A stretch of 64,000 nt of DNA, taken from NCBI GenBank assembly GCA_018806915.1, contig JAGKQI010000103.1, positions 1,798,001-1,862,000 on the forward strand, read 5' to 3'. How positions within the stretch are numbered: the first letter of the stretch is position 1; each line of letters opens with the position of its first letter. The position numbers and the translations under genes were made by a program. The notes under the pieces are model-generated. The model searched no databases, was not told the DNA's origin, and worked only from the letters and a program-made list of their open reading frames with translations. This document shows positions 51,493-61,205 of the stretch, in pieces. The stretch is from Phytophthora colocasiae (lineage: Eukaryota; Oomycota; Peronosporomycetes; Peronosporales; Peronosporaceae).

Positions 51493-52704
51493 TTAATCGT
51501 CACCGCCGATTTCCAGACTAGCCGACTCATCGTAGCGGGCAGTAGCCTTCCACATCGTTTCAGCGCTGTATGTACCGAGAAGCTGCGAGCAGTTCTGCAT
51601 CTTGACGGGCGTTGCCACCAAGTCCTCCTCAAATTTGGTCGCGTCAATCCTAGGTGCGTTCACCTCGAACTCCTGGTCTTCCATGAAGCAGCACACAAAG
51701 TCATGGAAGCGGTTGTAAGCTTCAATACGCTCTTGCTGAGTCATCTTCGCGGTGCGCTTGGACGTGCCGAAGATAAGCCGACGGACCTCCACGGGAGAGC
51801 TCAAACACAAGTCACGCGACGAGAACTTGGGACGGTATTCCTTCGGGATCTTGCACGTCTTCAACGGTTTAATCGCGTCCGTAGTTACCGTGAGCTCGTT
51901 ATCAGTAGCGTTACCTCCAGCGGCCAGTGTATCGGCCGTGTTCACAATGGACGTGACGAGCGGAGTAACGATGTAGATCGGGTCATCAATAGCGTGGATG
52001 AACATCAACACAGACAGCAAAACCTTGGAAATAACGTTGCTCATGGTGCCGAAAATTGCCTCCGCACCGTGCATCAGACCGTGGATAACAGCGAAACCAC
52101 TGCCGACCATGAGCACCGTTTCAGCCGTGAACTCCGACGGGTGATGCGTGATATGTAGCAGCAAACCACCACCCATGTTCTTGGCCGTTTCCTTCGGGTC
52201 TTCCTTCATGAGTCCCCAAAGAGCCTTGACGTTTTTACCGAAATCCTTGAAGAATGTCGTGATCTGCTTAATTCCGACGAGAGGGTCGCGAATGGTGTTG
52301 ATGATCCACGTGATTGCATCGGCAATCATTTGGGCGAGAGCAATGGCAGTATCGAGGGTGTAATCAACGATTCCTTTGACGATCTTCTTGATCTTCTCTC
52401 CTAATGGAAGGTTCTTGAACACTGCTCTCTTCTGCTTACGCTCGATCTTGAAGTAGTCCCACAGAGTGTTGTTCGGGTGGCTCATCAGGTAAGCAGCCAT
52501 GGCTGCATCGGCAGCGTTCGCCTTGAGTTCCTCATTGGAAAGCGATTCTTGTTCTTCGGAGAAGTCTACGACAACAGGGCAGACGTTGTAGATTTCGCCG
52601 GTGCTGCCACTTGACGAATTAACGTCCTTGGACTTGATAGTGCTGTGTGAATGCGCAGTGCAGACGCACGCGAAGAGGGCGAAGAGAAGGATGAAGCACC
52701 GCAT
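51493..52704 (-). CDS. P3: secreted protein, paralogue of P1
   Basis: The ATG at 52704 gives 403 residues. The signal peptide is MRCFILLFALFACVCTAHS. The mature core repeats the family plan, with IYNVCPVVVDFSEEQ, SHPNNTLWDYFKIERKQKR, a shortened Ser-rich leader, VGSGFAVIHGLMHGAEAIFG and ISKVLLSVLMFIHAIDDPIY, RDLCLSSPVEVRRLIFG and FHDFVCCFMEDQEFEV. It has FGKNVKALWGLMKEDPKETA like P4 and so groups with P4 rather than P1/P2. P2 and P3 are head to tail on the minus strand. The upstream TCATAACTGTTTTTG is a weaker match to the initiator of P1/P2. Confidence 0.85.
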   Translation of the reverse strand: MRCFILLFALFACVCTAHSHSTIKSKDVNSSSGSTGEIYNVCPVVVDFSEEQESLSNEELKANAADAAMAAYLMSHPNNTLWDYFKIERKQKRAVFKNLPLGEKIKKIVKGIVDYTLDTAIALAQMIADAITWIINTIRDPLVGIKQITTFFKDFGKNVKALWGLMKEDPKETAKNMGGGLLLHITHHPSEFTAETVLMVGSGFAVIHGLMHGAEAIFGTMSNVISKVLLSVLMFIHAIDDPIYIVTPLVTSIVNTADTLAAGGNATDNELTVTTDAIKPLKTCKIPKEYRPKFSSRDLCLSSPVEVRRLIFGTSKRTAKMTQQERIEAYNRFHDFVCCFMEDQEFEVNAPRIDATKFEEDLVATPVKMQNCSQLLGTYSAETMWKATARYDESASLEIGGDD

Positions 52705-53018
52705 GAGTCCGAAGAGGCAAAAACAGTTATGACCGGATTCGAGCGTTGCTCAACTGATAGCGAGTGATCATCGCGGTGCAACCTTGTACGATACAGAGCA
52801 CATGAAGGTCTCACTCTAGCCTACAGAGTCTAGGGGCAAAAGTATCAAAGCTGATCGCAAATCTCATCTGTTGCACCGGAGTGCTGGTGATCTTAAACTG
52901 CAGTCGTCGGATATGATATTGGTGGTTATTACACGTATCCGACGACGGAGGGCCTTCGCCGTCGGACTTATCGATTAGAATACAGCTGCGGTGGTACATG
53001 TACTGTATTTATGACATA

Positions 53019-53548
53019 CCGTAATATCGGTGTCAAGTGTCACCCCCTGGTGCCAACAAATCCAATGATAGGGATAAACTCAAGGTGCAGTGTAGAGATA
53101 AGAGAAACCCGCCGCAGCTGTTTGCAAGTCGTACAACGATGCAACTTCCAACTCCAGCATTGTATTGTACTCTGCAGAAGTGAAGACACCGGTAGTTTAT
53201 TACTAGGAATATTAAAGCTACCAGAGATAGAAAATAGGACATGGTAATAACGACGCGCATGGCAGGTTTCATACATGCAAAGCGCAGCAGCCTTGAATGC
53301 AAAAGTCTCAGACTTTAGCCTTGGTTTCCAACCGTCTCCTCACCACCATTTCACCCTGTTCAGTGAACAGTGTTCACTTCTCTGCTCTTCGGTTGTTCGG
53401 ACTATGCGACTGGCTTCAAAAATACTGAGGGGTGACACTTGACAAAGCGGAGCAAATCCTACTTGGCTGTTGCGCTATCAGGTCTGTGATTGGCTAGAAT
53501 AGGGGGGTGACAGTTAACAAAAGCGGACACTTGACACCGATATTACGG
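53019..53548. mobile_element. Mariner-type MITE, 530 bp
   Basis: The ends are inverted copies of CCGTAATATCGGTGTCAAGT followed by GTC, flanked by TA on both sides (53017–53018 and 53549–53550). No coding capacity. The inner part repeats ggggtgaca and cacttgacaaagcgga several times. It lies 38 bases from the Copia element. Confidence 0.75.
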
Positions 53549-53588
53549 TAAGTTACCTCCTTGAATCTACAGTCACCGACCGGAAGAT

Positions 53589-53837
53589 TGTTGGTATTGA
53601 GCTTGTGGTGTTGGTGGCAAATGCCGAAGTGAGTAGATTAAAGTTAACAAAACCTGTTCTACTCGTCCTGTCCTCCTAGTAGCTCCACCTTGTTGTGTCC
53701 TTATTGTCGCTCGAACTTAGCCGAGTGTCCTCACACGCCGACCACCCAAGTAAGGTTCCTCTTCTTTAGCCAATAGGAGAGCGGTTCCGTTGAACCGTTC
53801 CAGTGAACCGTGCATGAGACGGTGCACCGGTCCAACA
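53589..53837 (-). repeat. Copia 3' LTR
   Basis: 249 bases, TGTTGG...CCAACA at the ends, matching 57982–58230 with no difference found by eye. Confidence 0.92.
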
Positions 53838-53850
53838 CTCCCACTCACCG

Positions 53851-55514
53851 CTAATGCACGGTAGCCTTGCCCTTGATTCCGCTTGCCTCACGCAGATACT
53901 TCAGCGTCTTGGTTCCAAGTGCCTTCGTCAGCAAGTCAGCCAGCTGCTGCTTCGTGTCAATATAGTCGACCTGAACCGTTCCGTTCTCCACATTCTCCCT
54001 CGTGAAGTGATGCTTGATGTCCACATGCTTCGTCCTTGAGTTGTATCCAGCGTTCTTAGCTAGTGCAATTGCTCCTTGGTTGTCTTCCCAAATCTGCGTA
54101 GCGTTCTCCTGCTCGTGCCCCATGTCTTTTAGCATCACACGCATCCAAAGTACCTCCTGCACGCACAAACTCAGCGCCATGTATTCCGCTTCCGCCGAGC
54201 TGAGTGCAACCGTTCGCTGAAACTTCGACTTGAACACTACTGGAGCGTTCCCCATCAGCACCATAACACCGGACACGGAACGCCTATCGTCAATGTTCGT
54301 TCCCCAGTCCGCGTCCGAGAACGCTTCAACCGTTACACCACGCCCACCGTGGTATACGATTCCGTGTTCACGAGTTGTCTTCAGATACCGCAGCACACGA
54401 ATAGCTGCTTTCCAATGCTGCTGCCCCGGGTTCTCCAGAAAACGAGACAGCTGTGTTACCACGTAGGCAACATCCGGGCGTGTACATGTCGTGATGTAAA
54501 GTAGACACCCGATGAGAGAACGGTACGGTCTCGACCGCATCTCAGCACGCTCCACATCCGTTCCAGGTGACTGTTCCTTGGACAGTTTCAGTCCTGATGC
54601 GCACGGATTATCCACCGTCTTAGCGTTCTGCTGGCCAAACCGTTCCGTGACATCGTCAATGTACCTGGTCTGCTTGATCATGAGCGTTCCGGCCTCCAGG
54701 TTGTGATCAATCTCCATGCCCAAGATGAACTTGGCTGCCCCAAGCTCCTTCATCTTAAATTCCGCTTTGAGAGAGTCCTTAACCTCCTGAATTTCACCGG
54801 CAGTCTTGGCAGCAATTATCATATCGTCGACGTACAGGCACACGTACACATAACCGTTCCTGGAACGCTTCACGTAGACACACTGGTCTGCTCCACAGCT
54901 CTTGAAACCATTCCTCAGAAACACGCGGTGGATCGTCTTGTTCCATGCCATTGCAGCTTGCTTCAAACCGTAGATGGCCTTCCCAGCAAACACACTAGAT
55001 CGTCATCACCCGTAGTACCGTCCGGCATCTCCATGTAGACACGGTCCATCAAGACACTGTTTAGGAACGCTGTGTCCGCGTCCAACTGTTCCATGATGTA
55101 CTCCAACGCAACGCACACTGCTAGAACTACTCGGATTGAGTTCATGTTCGCCACAGGTGAGTATGTCTCAAAGAAGTCGACACCATACTTCTGTTTGAAA
55201 CCCTTCGCAACCAACCGTGCCTTGTAACGGATAACGCAACCGTTCTTATCACGCTTCTTGGCGAACACCCAGCGACAACCAATGGTACGCTTCCCTTCTT
55301 CACGTGGAACCAATGTCCATGTAGCGTTCTTCTCGTGGGACCGTAACTCTGCCTCCATGGCACTTCGCCACTTCGCTGCTTCTGGACTGGCCATTGCTTC
55401 CGCGTACGACGTCGGCACATCCGCCGCGTCGACAATATTCGCCACGTACGCCATAACAGCTTCAGCAATCAGTCCTTCCTCATCGATCCGAGCACGCTTA
55501 GGGATGGTGGACCG
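53851..55514 (-). pseudogene. pol: Copia reverse transcriptase and RNase H, one frameshift
   Basis: 55454–54963 encodes the RT start: GCRWVFAKKRDKNG, ARLVAKGFKQKYGVDFFETY and QLDADTAFLNSVL. The frame shifts near 54985. 54993–53851 continues with KAIYGLKQAAMAWNK, the catalytic YVCLYVDDMIIAA, and RNase H with SDADWGTNIDDRRS, SSAEAEYMAL and DNQGAIALAKN, ending ADLLTKALGTK. All catalytic residues are present. Apart from the frame breaks the sequence is that of a working enzyme. Confidence 0.87.
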
Positions 55515-57117
55515 TCACTTCCTTCCGGACTGTACGTAATCACCTCCATCCGAACCGTTCTCCAGCAGGAACACCGGCTCCTGAGGTCGTCGGGACCGTT
55601 CCACTTCTGGTTGAAATACCAGACGCTCCTCACGGAACGCTTGAGGCTGCGAACGGTACGCTTCTATTTCTCGTTCTGTTGACCCCGGACGGCCTGGCAA
55701 CTGTAACTCCAGCGCTTCCATGTCTGGTTCATGCTCTGCCTCATTCATCTCAATGTCTGGAACGGTTTCTTCAGTCTCCTCCATTGGTACATCCGGAGTA
55801 TGCTGGCGTTCCACGCTTGTTGGTACCGTTCCATCATCCTCGTCCTTGGTCAAATTAATAACCGTTCCGTGGGGCTGTAACGAGGGTGACTCATATATTC
55901 CTCCCACTTCACGCTCGTCCAGCTTCACCGACCGTGACACCTTGACCGTCAATGCATCCAGGTCGTAGACACGATATCCCTTAGCGTTCTCAGCATATCC
56001 GAGGAACATACACCTGAAGCTCTTGGGTTCGAGCTTCGTACGCTTCGCGTCGTCGACATGAGCGTACCCCTGGGACCCGAACACTCGCAAGTGTTCCATC
56101 TGCGGTTTCACCTTGAAGCCCAGCTCGTATGGAGTCACATCCGTGTGTACGCTGCAGGCGGAACGGTTAATCAAGTACACTGCCGTACTCACCGCCTCTG
56201 CCCACCACTCCGTCGACACACCCTTGTAGTATAGCATGCTTCGAGCTTTCTCCATGATGGTACGGTTCATGCGTTCCGCAACACCGTTCTGCTGTGGACT
56301 GTATGGAACGGTACGTTGATGCATGACACCGTTCCGGCGGCACAGTTCTGCAACCGTCTTGTTCACGAACTCCGTTCCATTGTCCGATCGCAGACACTTC
56401 AAGCGTTCCCCCCATTGATTCTCATAGAACGCCTTGAACTCCTTCAGTTTGCTGGCTACCTCGCTCTTTTTCTTCATGAAGTACACAGCAACACACCTCG
56501 AGAAATCGTCCACAAAGGTCAGAATGTACCTTGCACCACCTTTCGAGAGCGTCCTCATAGGCCCCATCACGTCCGTGTGGACCAGTTCCAGCACACGTGA
56601 AGTCTTCGTCGTTGACCGTACCGGGAACGGTTCAACCGAATGTTTCCTTCATGCAACCACCGCATAAAGTTTTGACGGAACGGTTCACACGTGGCATACC
56701 GTTCGTAGAACGCTGCGTCTTGACCATAGCGTTCTCACTGGAGTGTCCCATGCGAGCGTGCCATAGCTCCCACTGACTATGAACCCCGGCATACTCCACG
56801 AAGCACGCCTCTTCCTGCTCACAGTCTAACCAGTACGCCTTGCCGACCTTCTTTCCTGAAGCAATCGCGCAAGTCTTTCCCCAAATAATACACGAGGAAC
56901 GCTGGAACTCCACGGTTAAACCGTTCTCCGCAAGCTTCCCCACCGACAGCAACCGTCTGTCGAGTCCCGGGATGTAAAGCACCTCCATCATCTTGATGCG
57001 CTTACCGTTCATACCCGTCAGCTTGACCGTTCCTTTCCTGCAACACGTAGTTTCTTCCCGTCTGCAATCGTTACCTCGATCCCCGAGACCGTTACTTCGA
57101 AGTCGAATAGGTCTCAC
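55515..57117 (-). pseudogene. pol: Copia integrase region, one frameshift and a stop
   Basis: 57117–56632 encodes the rest of protease and the GAG-pre-integrase zinc region (HARMGHSSENAM ... CGGCM, the HHCC finger). The frame shifts near 56610. 56594–55515 encodes the integrase core with HTDVMGPM, SDNGTEF and NGVAERMNRTIMEKAR (catalytic D, D, E), then the Copia C-terminal GKK-like and acidic linker regions. A TGA at 55515–55517 ends it in frame with the downstream RT. Confidence 0.85.
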
Positions 57118-57934
57118 GATGTGGCGTCATGTGCGATGTCGCACCACTGTCAATTAGCCACCCGGCGAGGCGTTCCTCGCCCACGGCAAACACTTCGTCA
57201 TCCGTGTCACCGTTCTTCCTCGGACAGTCCCGCTTCATGTGCCCGACTTGGTCACACCTGAAACACTTGCCCTTAAAACCGTTACCGTTATGTCTTGAAC
57301 CGTTACCCTTGCGACCGTTCCCTCGGCCTCCCTTGAACCGTTCTGCGTTACCGTTCACCCGGAACGCTTTCTCCGTGGTTTCCTTCTTCTGTAGTCGCTC
57401 GTATTCCTTGAGCAACTTCTCCTTGAACTCGATCAGCGTGATATCCTTCGTGTTCTCCACGATCGACGCGATCAGCTCGTACTCAGGTGGAAGGCTGCTG
57501 AGCAGCACCACTAGCTGCCGCGCCTCGTCCACCGGTTCCCCCAACGTCTGGAGACCCACCACCAGCTCGTCGAATGCGTCCAGATGCTTCGACATAACCG
57601 TTCCTTCCTCCATCTTGAACTCGTGCAGGCGCCGTGTCATCGCGACACGGTTGTGCAGCGTGGTACGGTTGTAGTACTCCCGAAGAGTGTTCCAAGCGTC
57701 CATCGCACGGACAGCGGAACGGATCTTCGTCTGGTGCTGCAGCTCGACGCCCTGCGCGATGATAGCCAGTGCCTTGGCGTCGTTCATCAGCCACGCTTCT
57801 GTAATCTCGTTCTCTGGCTTGACGACTTGAACATGAGCGAGCAGCCCCTTCCTGGCGAGCGTCATTCTCATGTTGTACTCCCAGTGGAAGTAGTTTCCAC
57901 TACCCAGGAGGACTTCGGCGCGCTTGGTCGTCAT
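57092..57934 (-). CDS. gag: Copia gag and protease region
   Basis: The ATG at 57934 gives a 280-residue frame. Residues 1–~190 are the Copia gag domain (UBN2-type: GSGNYFHWEYNMRMTLARKG, LREYYNRTTLHNRVAMTRRL, VVLLSSLPPEYELI). A Gly/Asn/Lys-rich stretch precedes the zinc knuckle CFRCDQVGHMKRDC (C-x2-C-x4-H-x4-C). It ends with the protease active site LIDSGATSHM. The frame breaks just afterwards, near 57105, where the polyprotein should continue. Confidence 0.88.
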   Translation of the reverse strand: MTTKRAEVLLGSGNYFHWEYNMRMTLARKGLLAHVQVVKPENEITEAWLMNDAKALAIIAQGVELQHQTKIRSAVRAMDAWNTLREYYNRTTLHNRVAMTRRLHEFKMEEGTVMSKHLDAFDELVVGLQTLGEPVDEARQLVVLLSSLPPEYELIASIVENTKDITLIEFKEKLLKEYERLQKKETTEKAFRVNGNAERFKGGRGNGRKGNGSRHNGNGFKGKCFRCDQVGHMKRDCPRKNGDTDDEVFAVGEERLAGWLIDSGATSHMTPHRETYSTSK

Positions 57935-57981
57935 CTCTTGAAGCGTTCTTGGAACGGTTGAGCGTGTTGCGGCTGTTAACC

Positions 57982-58230
57982 TGTTGGTATTGAGCTTGTG
58001 GTGTTGGTGGCAAATGCCGAAGTGAGTAGATTAAAGTTAACAAAACCTGTTCTACTCGTCCTGTCCTCCTAGTAGCTCCACCTTGTTGTGTCCTTATTGT
58101 CGCTCGAACTTAGCCGAGTGTCCTCACACGCCGACCACCCAAGTAAGGTTCCTCTTCTTTAGCCAATAGGAGAGCGGTTCCGTTGAACCGTTCCAGTGAA
58201 CCGTGCATGAGACGGTGCACCGGTCCAACA
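57982..58230 (-). repeat. Copia 5' LTR
   Basis: 249 bases, same ends. The minus-strand transcript would start here, ahead of gag at 57934. Confidence 0.92.
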
Positions 58231-58389
58231 AAGATGCTCTAATGATTTTTAATCTTCTTTTAAGTTTTTAAACCATAATCAGCATTGACTTGTTAGTATG
58301 TCTACCACGAGCAGCTCGCAACTAAAGTCGCTTAGAAAACCATACACTTTTCTTCAAAATAGATCTACACAACTCATTTTCCGACATTA

Positions 58390-58844
58390 GAGACTTTCAG
58401 AAGCCCCGGAAAATGAAAATCACGTAGTGAAAAACACGTGGCAGGATACCGCTTTTTGACTAAGGGTTTTCGGTACGAAAGGCCGCTTCAGGTTTACCGG
58501 GAAAAATAAACCCGTGACAAAATCACGTAGTCTTCCCCAATAGAGGCAGCCTTAGACATCAATGGCACTCTTCCACTACCAGCTCTTCACTCTCATGAGC
58601 CTCACACAGCTAATAAGCGCATGGCCCGCTCATTCGGGTAGATATTCCATCCGGGCCTTTCATTAGGACGGGCATCCGAGGCCTGCAGCTTCCGCACTGA
58701 AAATCCGGTATCGTTACCCCGTAGCAAGGGTGCTCGGCACGGGATTTCGGAATCGAAAAACACGTGGGAGGGGTCGCGCTAAAAATAGATGGCTGCGCTA
58801 CGTGATGACTACGGGTTGCAATTTCCGGGGCTTCTGAAAGCCTC
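58390..58844. mobile_element. Mariner-type MITE, 455 bp
   Basis: Inverted ends GAG(A/G)CTTTCAGAAGCCCCGG followed by AAA, flanked by TA at 58388–58389 and 58845–58846. No ORF. Internally, gtgaaaaacacgtggcagga and cgaaaaacacgtgggagg form a direct repeat. Confidence 0.75.
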
Positions 58845-59103
58845 TATTGTTTTGATAAGCTAATGTAACTTTGCTTTTCTTCTTCAAGTAAACGGCGCGT
58901 CAAGTCGATTGTTCGTCTTCAGTAACTGTACAGTACCGCGATGTTGAACACCACTCAAAGAATAGAGTCGACAGATTACCCGGTGGCGGTATCCACGTCA
59001 TTAAAAATTGAGTATGAAGAGAAAAAAATACTACTAGTAGTAAAACAAAGTGACTGATCTATTTCAAAGAAAGCTGAGTGTACGACAGATATTCGTGCTC
59101 ATT
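58845..59103. other. 3' region of ZIP2
   Basis: No gene is seen; an A-rich stretch (gaagagaaaaaaatactac) near 59020 is a possible poly(A) region for ZIP2 read from the other strand. Confidence 0.4.
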
Positions 59104-60066
59104 TTACACACCAGCATAGCCAAAGAGCGTCAAACTGGAGACCATAATGAACATACCGGCAAACATCCCCCAGGCAACAACGTGTCCCTTGTCACCGGCA
59201 AACTGGTACGCAGTTGGGATCAACTCCTTGATGCAGATGCACACCATAATACCGCACACGATACCGAAGAGAACACCCTCCGAAACCGGATCCATACCGT
59301 CACCAATGGCCAACCAAGCGATGATTCCGCCAATCGGTTCAGCAGCGGCGGAGATCGCACACCACATGATTCCGCGCCAACGAGAACCAGTAGCGAAGTA
59401 GATGGGGGCAGCGACAGCGATACCCTCGGGGATGTTGTGAAGACCGATGCCGACAGCGAGAGAGAAACCAACCGAGGAGTTCTGGATAGCACCGACGTAG
59501 GTGGCGATACCCTCTGGCAGGTTGTGGATACCAATGGCAAGAGCACTGAGCACACCCATACGCTGCAAAGCACGCTTGGCCTTCTCATCCATCTTGACAA
59601 AGTATCCTGCTTGTGTTTGACCTTCTACACGTTCAACTCTGCTGTCCCCCTTGTTACTTTCGAACTGCTCCATGGATTCGCGAAATTGTTCCAGATTATT
59701 AATCTCTGTCATCTCGTGCTCAGGTGAAATTTCTTGCACGATAATGTCGATCAAATAAATTAATGTGATACCAATAGCGAAGCACGCCGTCGCACAGAGC
59801 CAACCGTGACCGGTGGCTGTCTCCTCCGACATGTCTTCTCTGAGTAGACCTTCACTCAGTAAGTGAACGGATTCGCCGAAGATCTCCACCAACGAGATGA
59901 ACATCATCACACCAGATGAAATACTGAGTGCAACCGCCAAACTCATCGGGTTTGCCAGATATACGAGGCGTTTACTGAAGACAACCATCCCGCCGAGGAT
60001 TGTGGCGGCACCGGCGGCGATGTTGAGCGCGAAGGCAACGGCAACCGCGTGACCGGTTTGAACCAT
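59104..60066 (-). CDS. ZIP-family divalent metal transporter (ZIP2, paralogue of 44167–45147)
   Basis: The ATG at 60066 gives 320 residues. It follows ZIP1 closely through the membrane helices: FISLVEIFGESVHLL, GVLSALAIGIHNLPEGIATY, IGLHNIPEGIAVAAPIYFAT and AEPIGGIIAWLAIGDGMDPV. The cytosolic loop is different: after EHEMTEINNLEQFRESM it reads NKGDSRVERVEGQTQAGYF, without the Cys-containing stretch of ZIP1. The start differs too (MVQTGHAVAVAFALNI). Both keep the two H-N-x-P-E-G helices that line the metal site, so both should transport. Divergence in the loop suggests different regulation or metal sensing. Confidence 0.92.
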   Translation of the reverse strand: MVQTGHAVAVAFALNIAAGAATILGGMVVFSKRLVYLANPMSLAVALSISSGVMMFISLVEIFGESVHLLSEGLLREDMSEETATGHGWLCATACFAIGITLIYLIDIIVQEISPEHEMTEINNLEQFRESMEQFESNKGDSRVERVEGQTQAGYFVKMDEKAKRALQRMGVLSALAIGIHNLPEGIATYVGAIQNSSVGFSLAVGIGLHNIPEGIAVAAPIYFATGSRWRGIMWCAISAAAEPIGGIIAWLAIGDGMDPVSEGVLFGIVCGIMVCICIKELIPTAYQFAGDKGHVVAWGMFAGMFIMVSSLTLFGYAGV

Positions 60067-61078
60067 GACTACCGGTAGATCTTAAACGTGTCTCTTGCTG
60101 AAGAGGTTGGCAAATTGGCAAGTGCCGATACGAAGCGAGACAAATTGAAAGTTTTAGAACCTCTAGTTAAATCAACACCTCGCGCCCGGGGACATTGGTC
60201 GGCTCGTTGAAGAGCGTGCAAATTGAAAGCAGGAAAGCGAGCCAGCGTGAATGGTTACTGTAAGGGCAGTCGAGTGGATCCCCCTGCCGATCTACACGAT
60301 AAAAACGGGCGGAAACCCTCGTTTCTTAGATTTTTTTTTTTAATTTTCGTATTGAAGAATAAAAAGACTTGGCCTTCCTGAACACAAAATGGTCAACACC
60401 AACATAGAAGTCGCTGGCAAATCTGGCTATCGCACCCAAATGGCTTCCTTAATGCCAATCCTAAACTTTTTCATGGCTTTCATTGGGGAGAGGCACCCCG
60501 CTTTGAGGCCAGGAGCGCGTGTCAATGGGGCTGCGGTACAGCAGTGCCATTGGACAGGTAGTACTGACTGTCAGGTACACCTACACTGTACTGTAGGCGT
60601 CTGAAGTTCGAACACCAGAATGTTTTTGAGATCGTGCTGGGGCTTTGCATCCGCCGTCGGAGAGGTGTCATCGAGCAGTAACTGGCTCAGAGGAACTGGC
60701 TCACGCTGCACGAACCATGCCACAGCCAAGACAGAACCGGTGGAGCGTAGTAAAGCGATTGCTGGACCAGTTCCGTAAAGAATTCATAGCATCAATGTAC
60801 ACATGTGCTGCACTCTGACATGCATGCATTCATAAGTGCTAGTGATCTTCTATGTGTACAGTACTTGGTAAGATGACGATCAGGAAAATCGACCAGGAAT
60901 GCCATTCGAGTTTTTTGTTTATGTTCCGAAGTATACACACATATACAGTACACTACCGCATATGCCCTGTCCTAAGCGAACGCCAATGTGCACTCTAAAC
61001 ATTAGGGTTAATTACTTCAACCACGAATTAGTAGGTAAAAGGTAGGAGTTATAATCGTTCATAGAGAATTAAAAAGAG
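60067..61078. other. Intergenic, upstream of ZIP2
   Basis: No gene is supported. cattggggagaggcaccccg at 60480–60500 is the ZIP2 version of the motif found upstream of ZIP1 and P2. A T run lies at about 60331–60342. Confidence 0.5.
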
Positions 61079-61151
61079 TGGACGCGGCGGGAATTGAACC
61101 CGCGTCCATCCGCATAAAATGCGGTGCTCTTGCCAATTGAGCTACGCGTCC
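61079..61151 (-). tRNA. tRNA, probably Lys (UUU), irregular anticodon arm
   Basis: The minus strand folds as a cloverleaf of 73 bases. The acceptor stem is GGACGCG/CGCGTCC with discriminator A, the D arm GCTC/GAGC, and the T arm GCGGG-TTCAATT-CCCGC. A and B boxes (TAGCTCAATTGG, GGTTCAATTCC) are present, and CTCTTTTT follows as a Pol III terminator. The anticodon arm is CCGC-ATTTTAT-GCGG, which puts UUU at the anticodon with U33 and A37 in place. It is one base shorter than usual between D arm and variable loop. No CCA is encoded, as expected of a eukaryotic nuclear gene. Confidence 0.75.
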
Positions 61152-61205
61152 AAGCGCACTTGGTTACCTTCAAAATTAAAATAAGTAAGAAAAAACAATC
61201 GGGTT

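Larger units (their letters stand above)
53589..58230 (-). mobile_element. Full-length Ty1/Copia retrotransposon, 4,642 bp
   Basis: Two LTRs of 249 bases that look identical by eye bound the element. A 5-bp target duplication, aagat, lies at 53584–53588 and 58231–58235. On the minus strand the order is LTR, primer-binding region (GGTTAACAGCCGC directly after the LTR), gag, protease, integrase, RT, RNase H, purine-rich tract (GTGAGTGGGAG) and LTR, the Copia order with integrase before RT. Identical LTRs mean very recent insertion. The coding region nevertheless has several frame breaks (see the coding entries). Confidence 0.93.

Noticed and set aside
59050..59727. A 225-codon plus-strand frame over ZIP2
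   Set aside because: It is antisense to the conserved ZIP gene; its His/Asp-rich composition is the complement of the ZIP codons.
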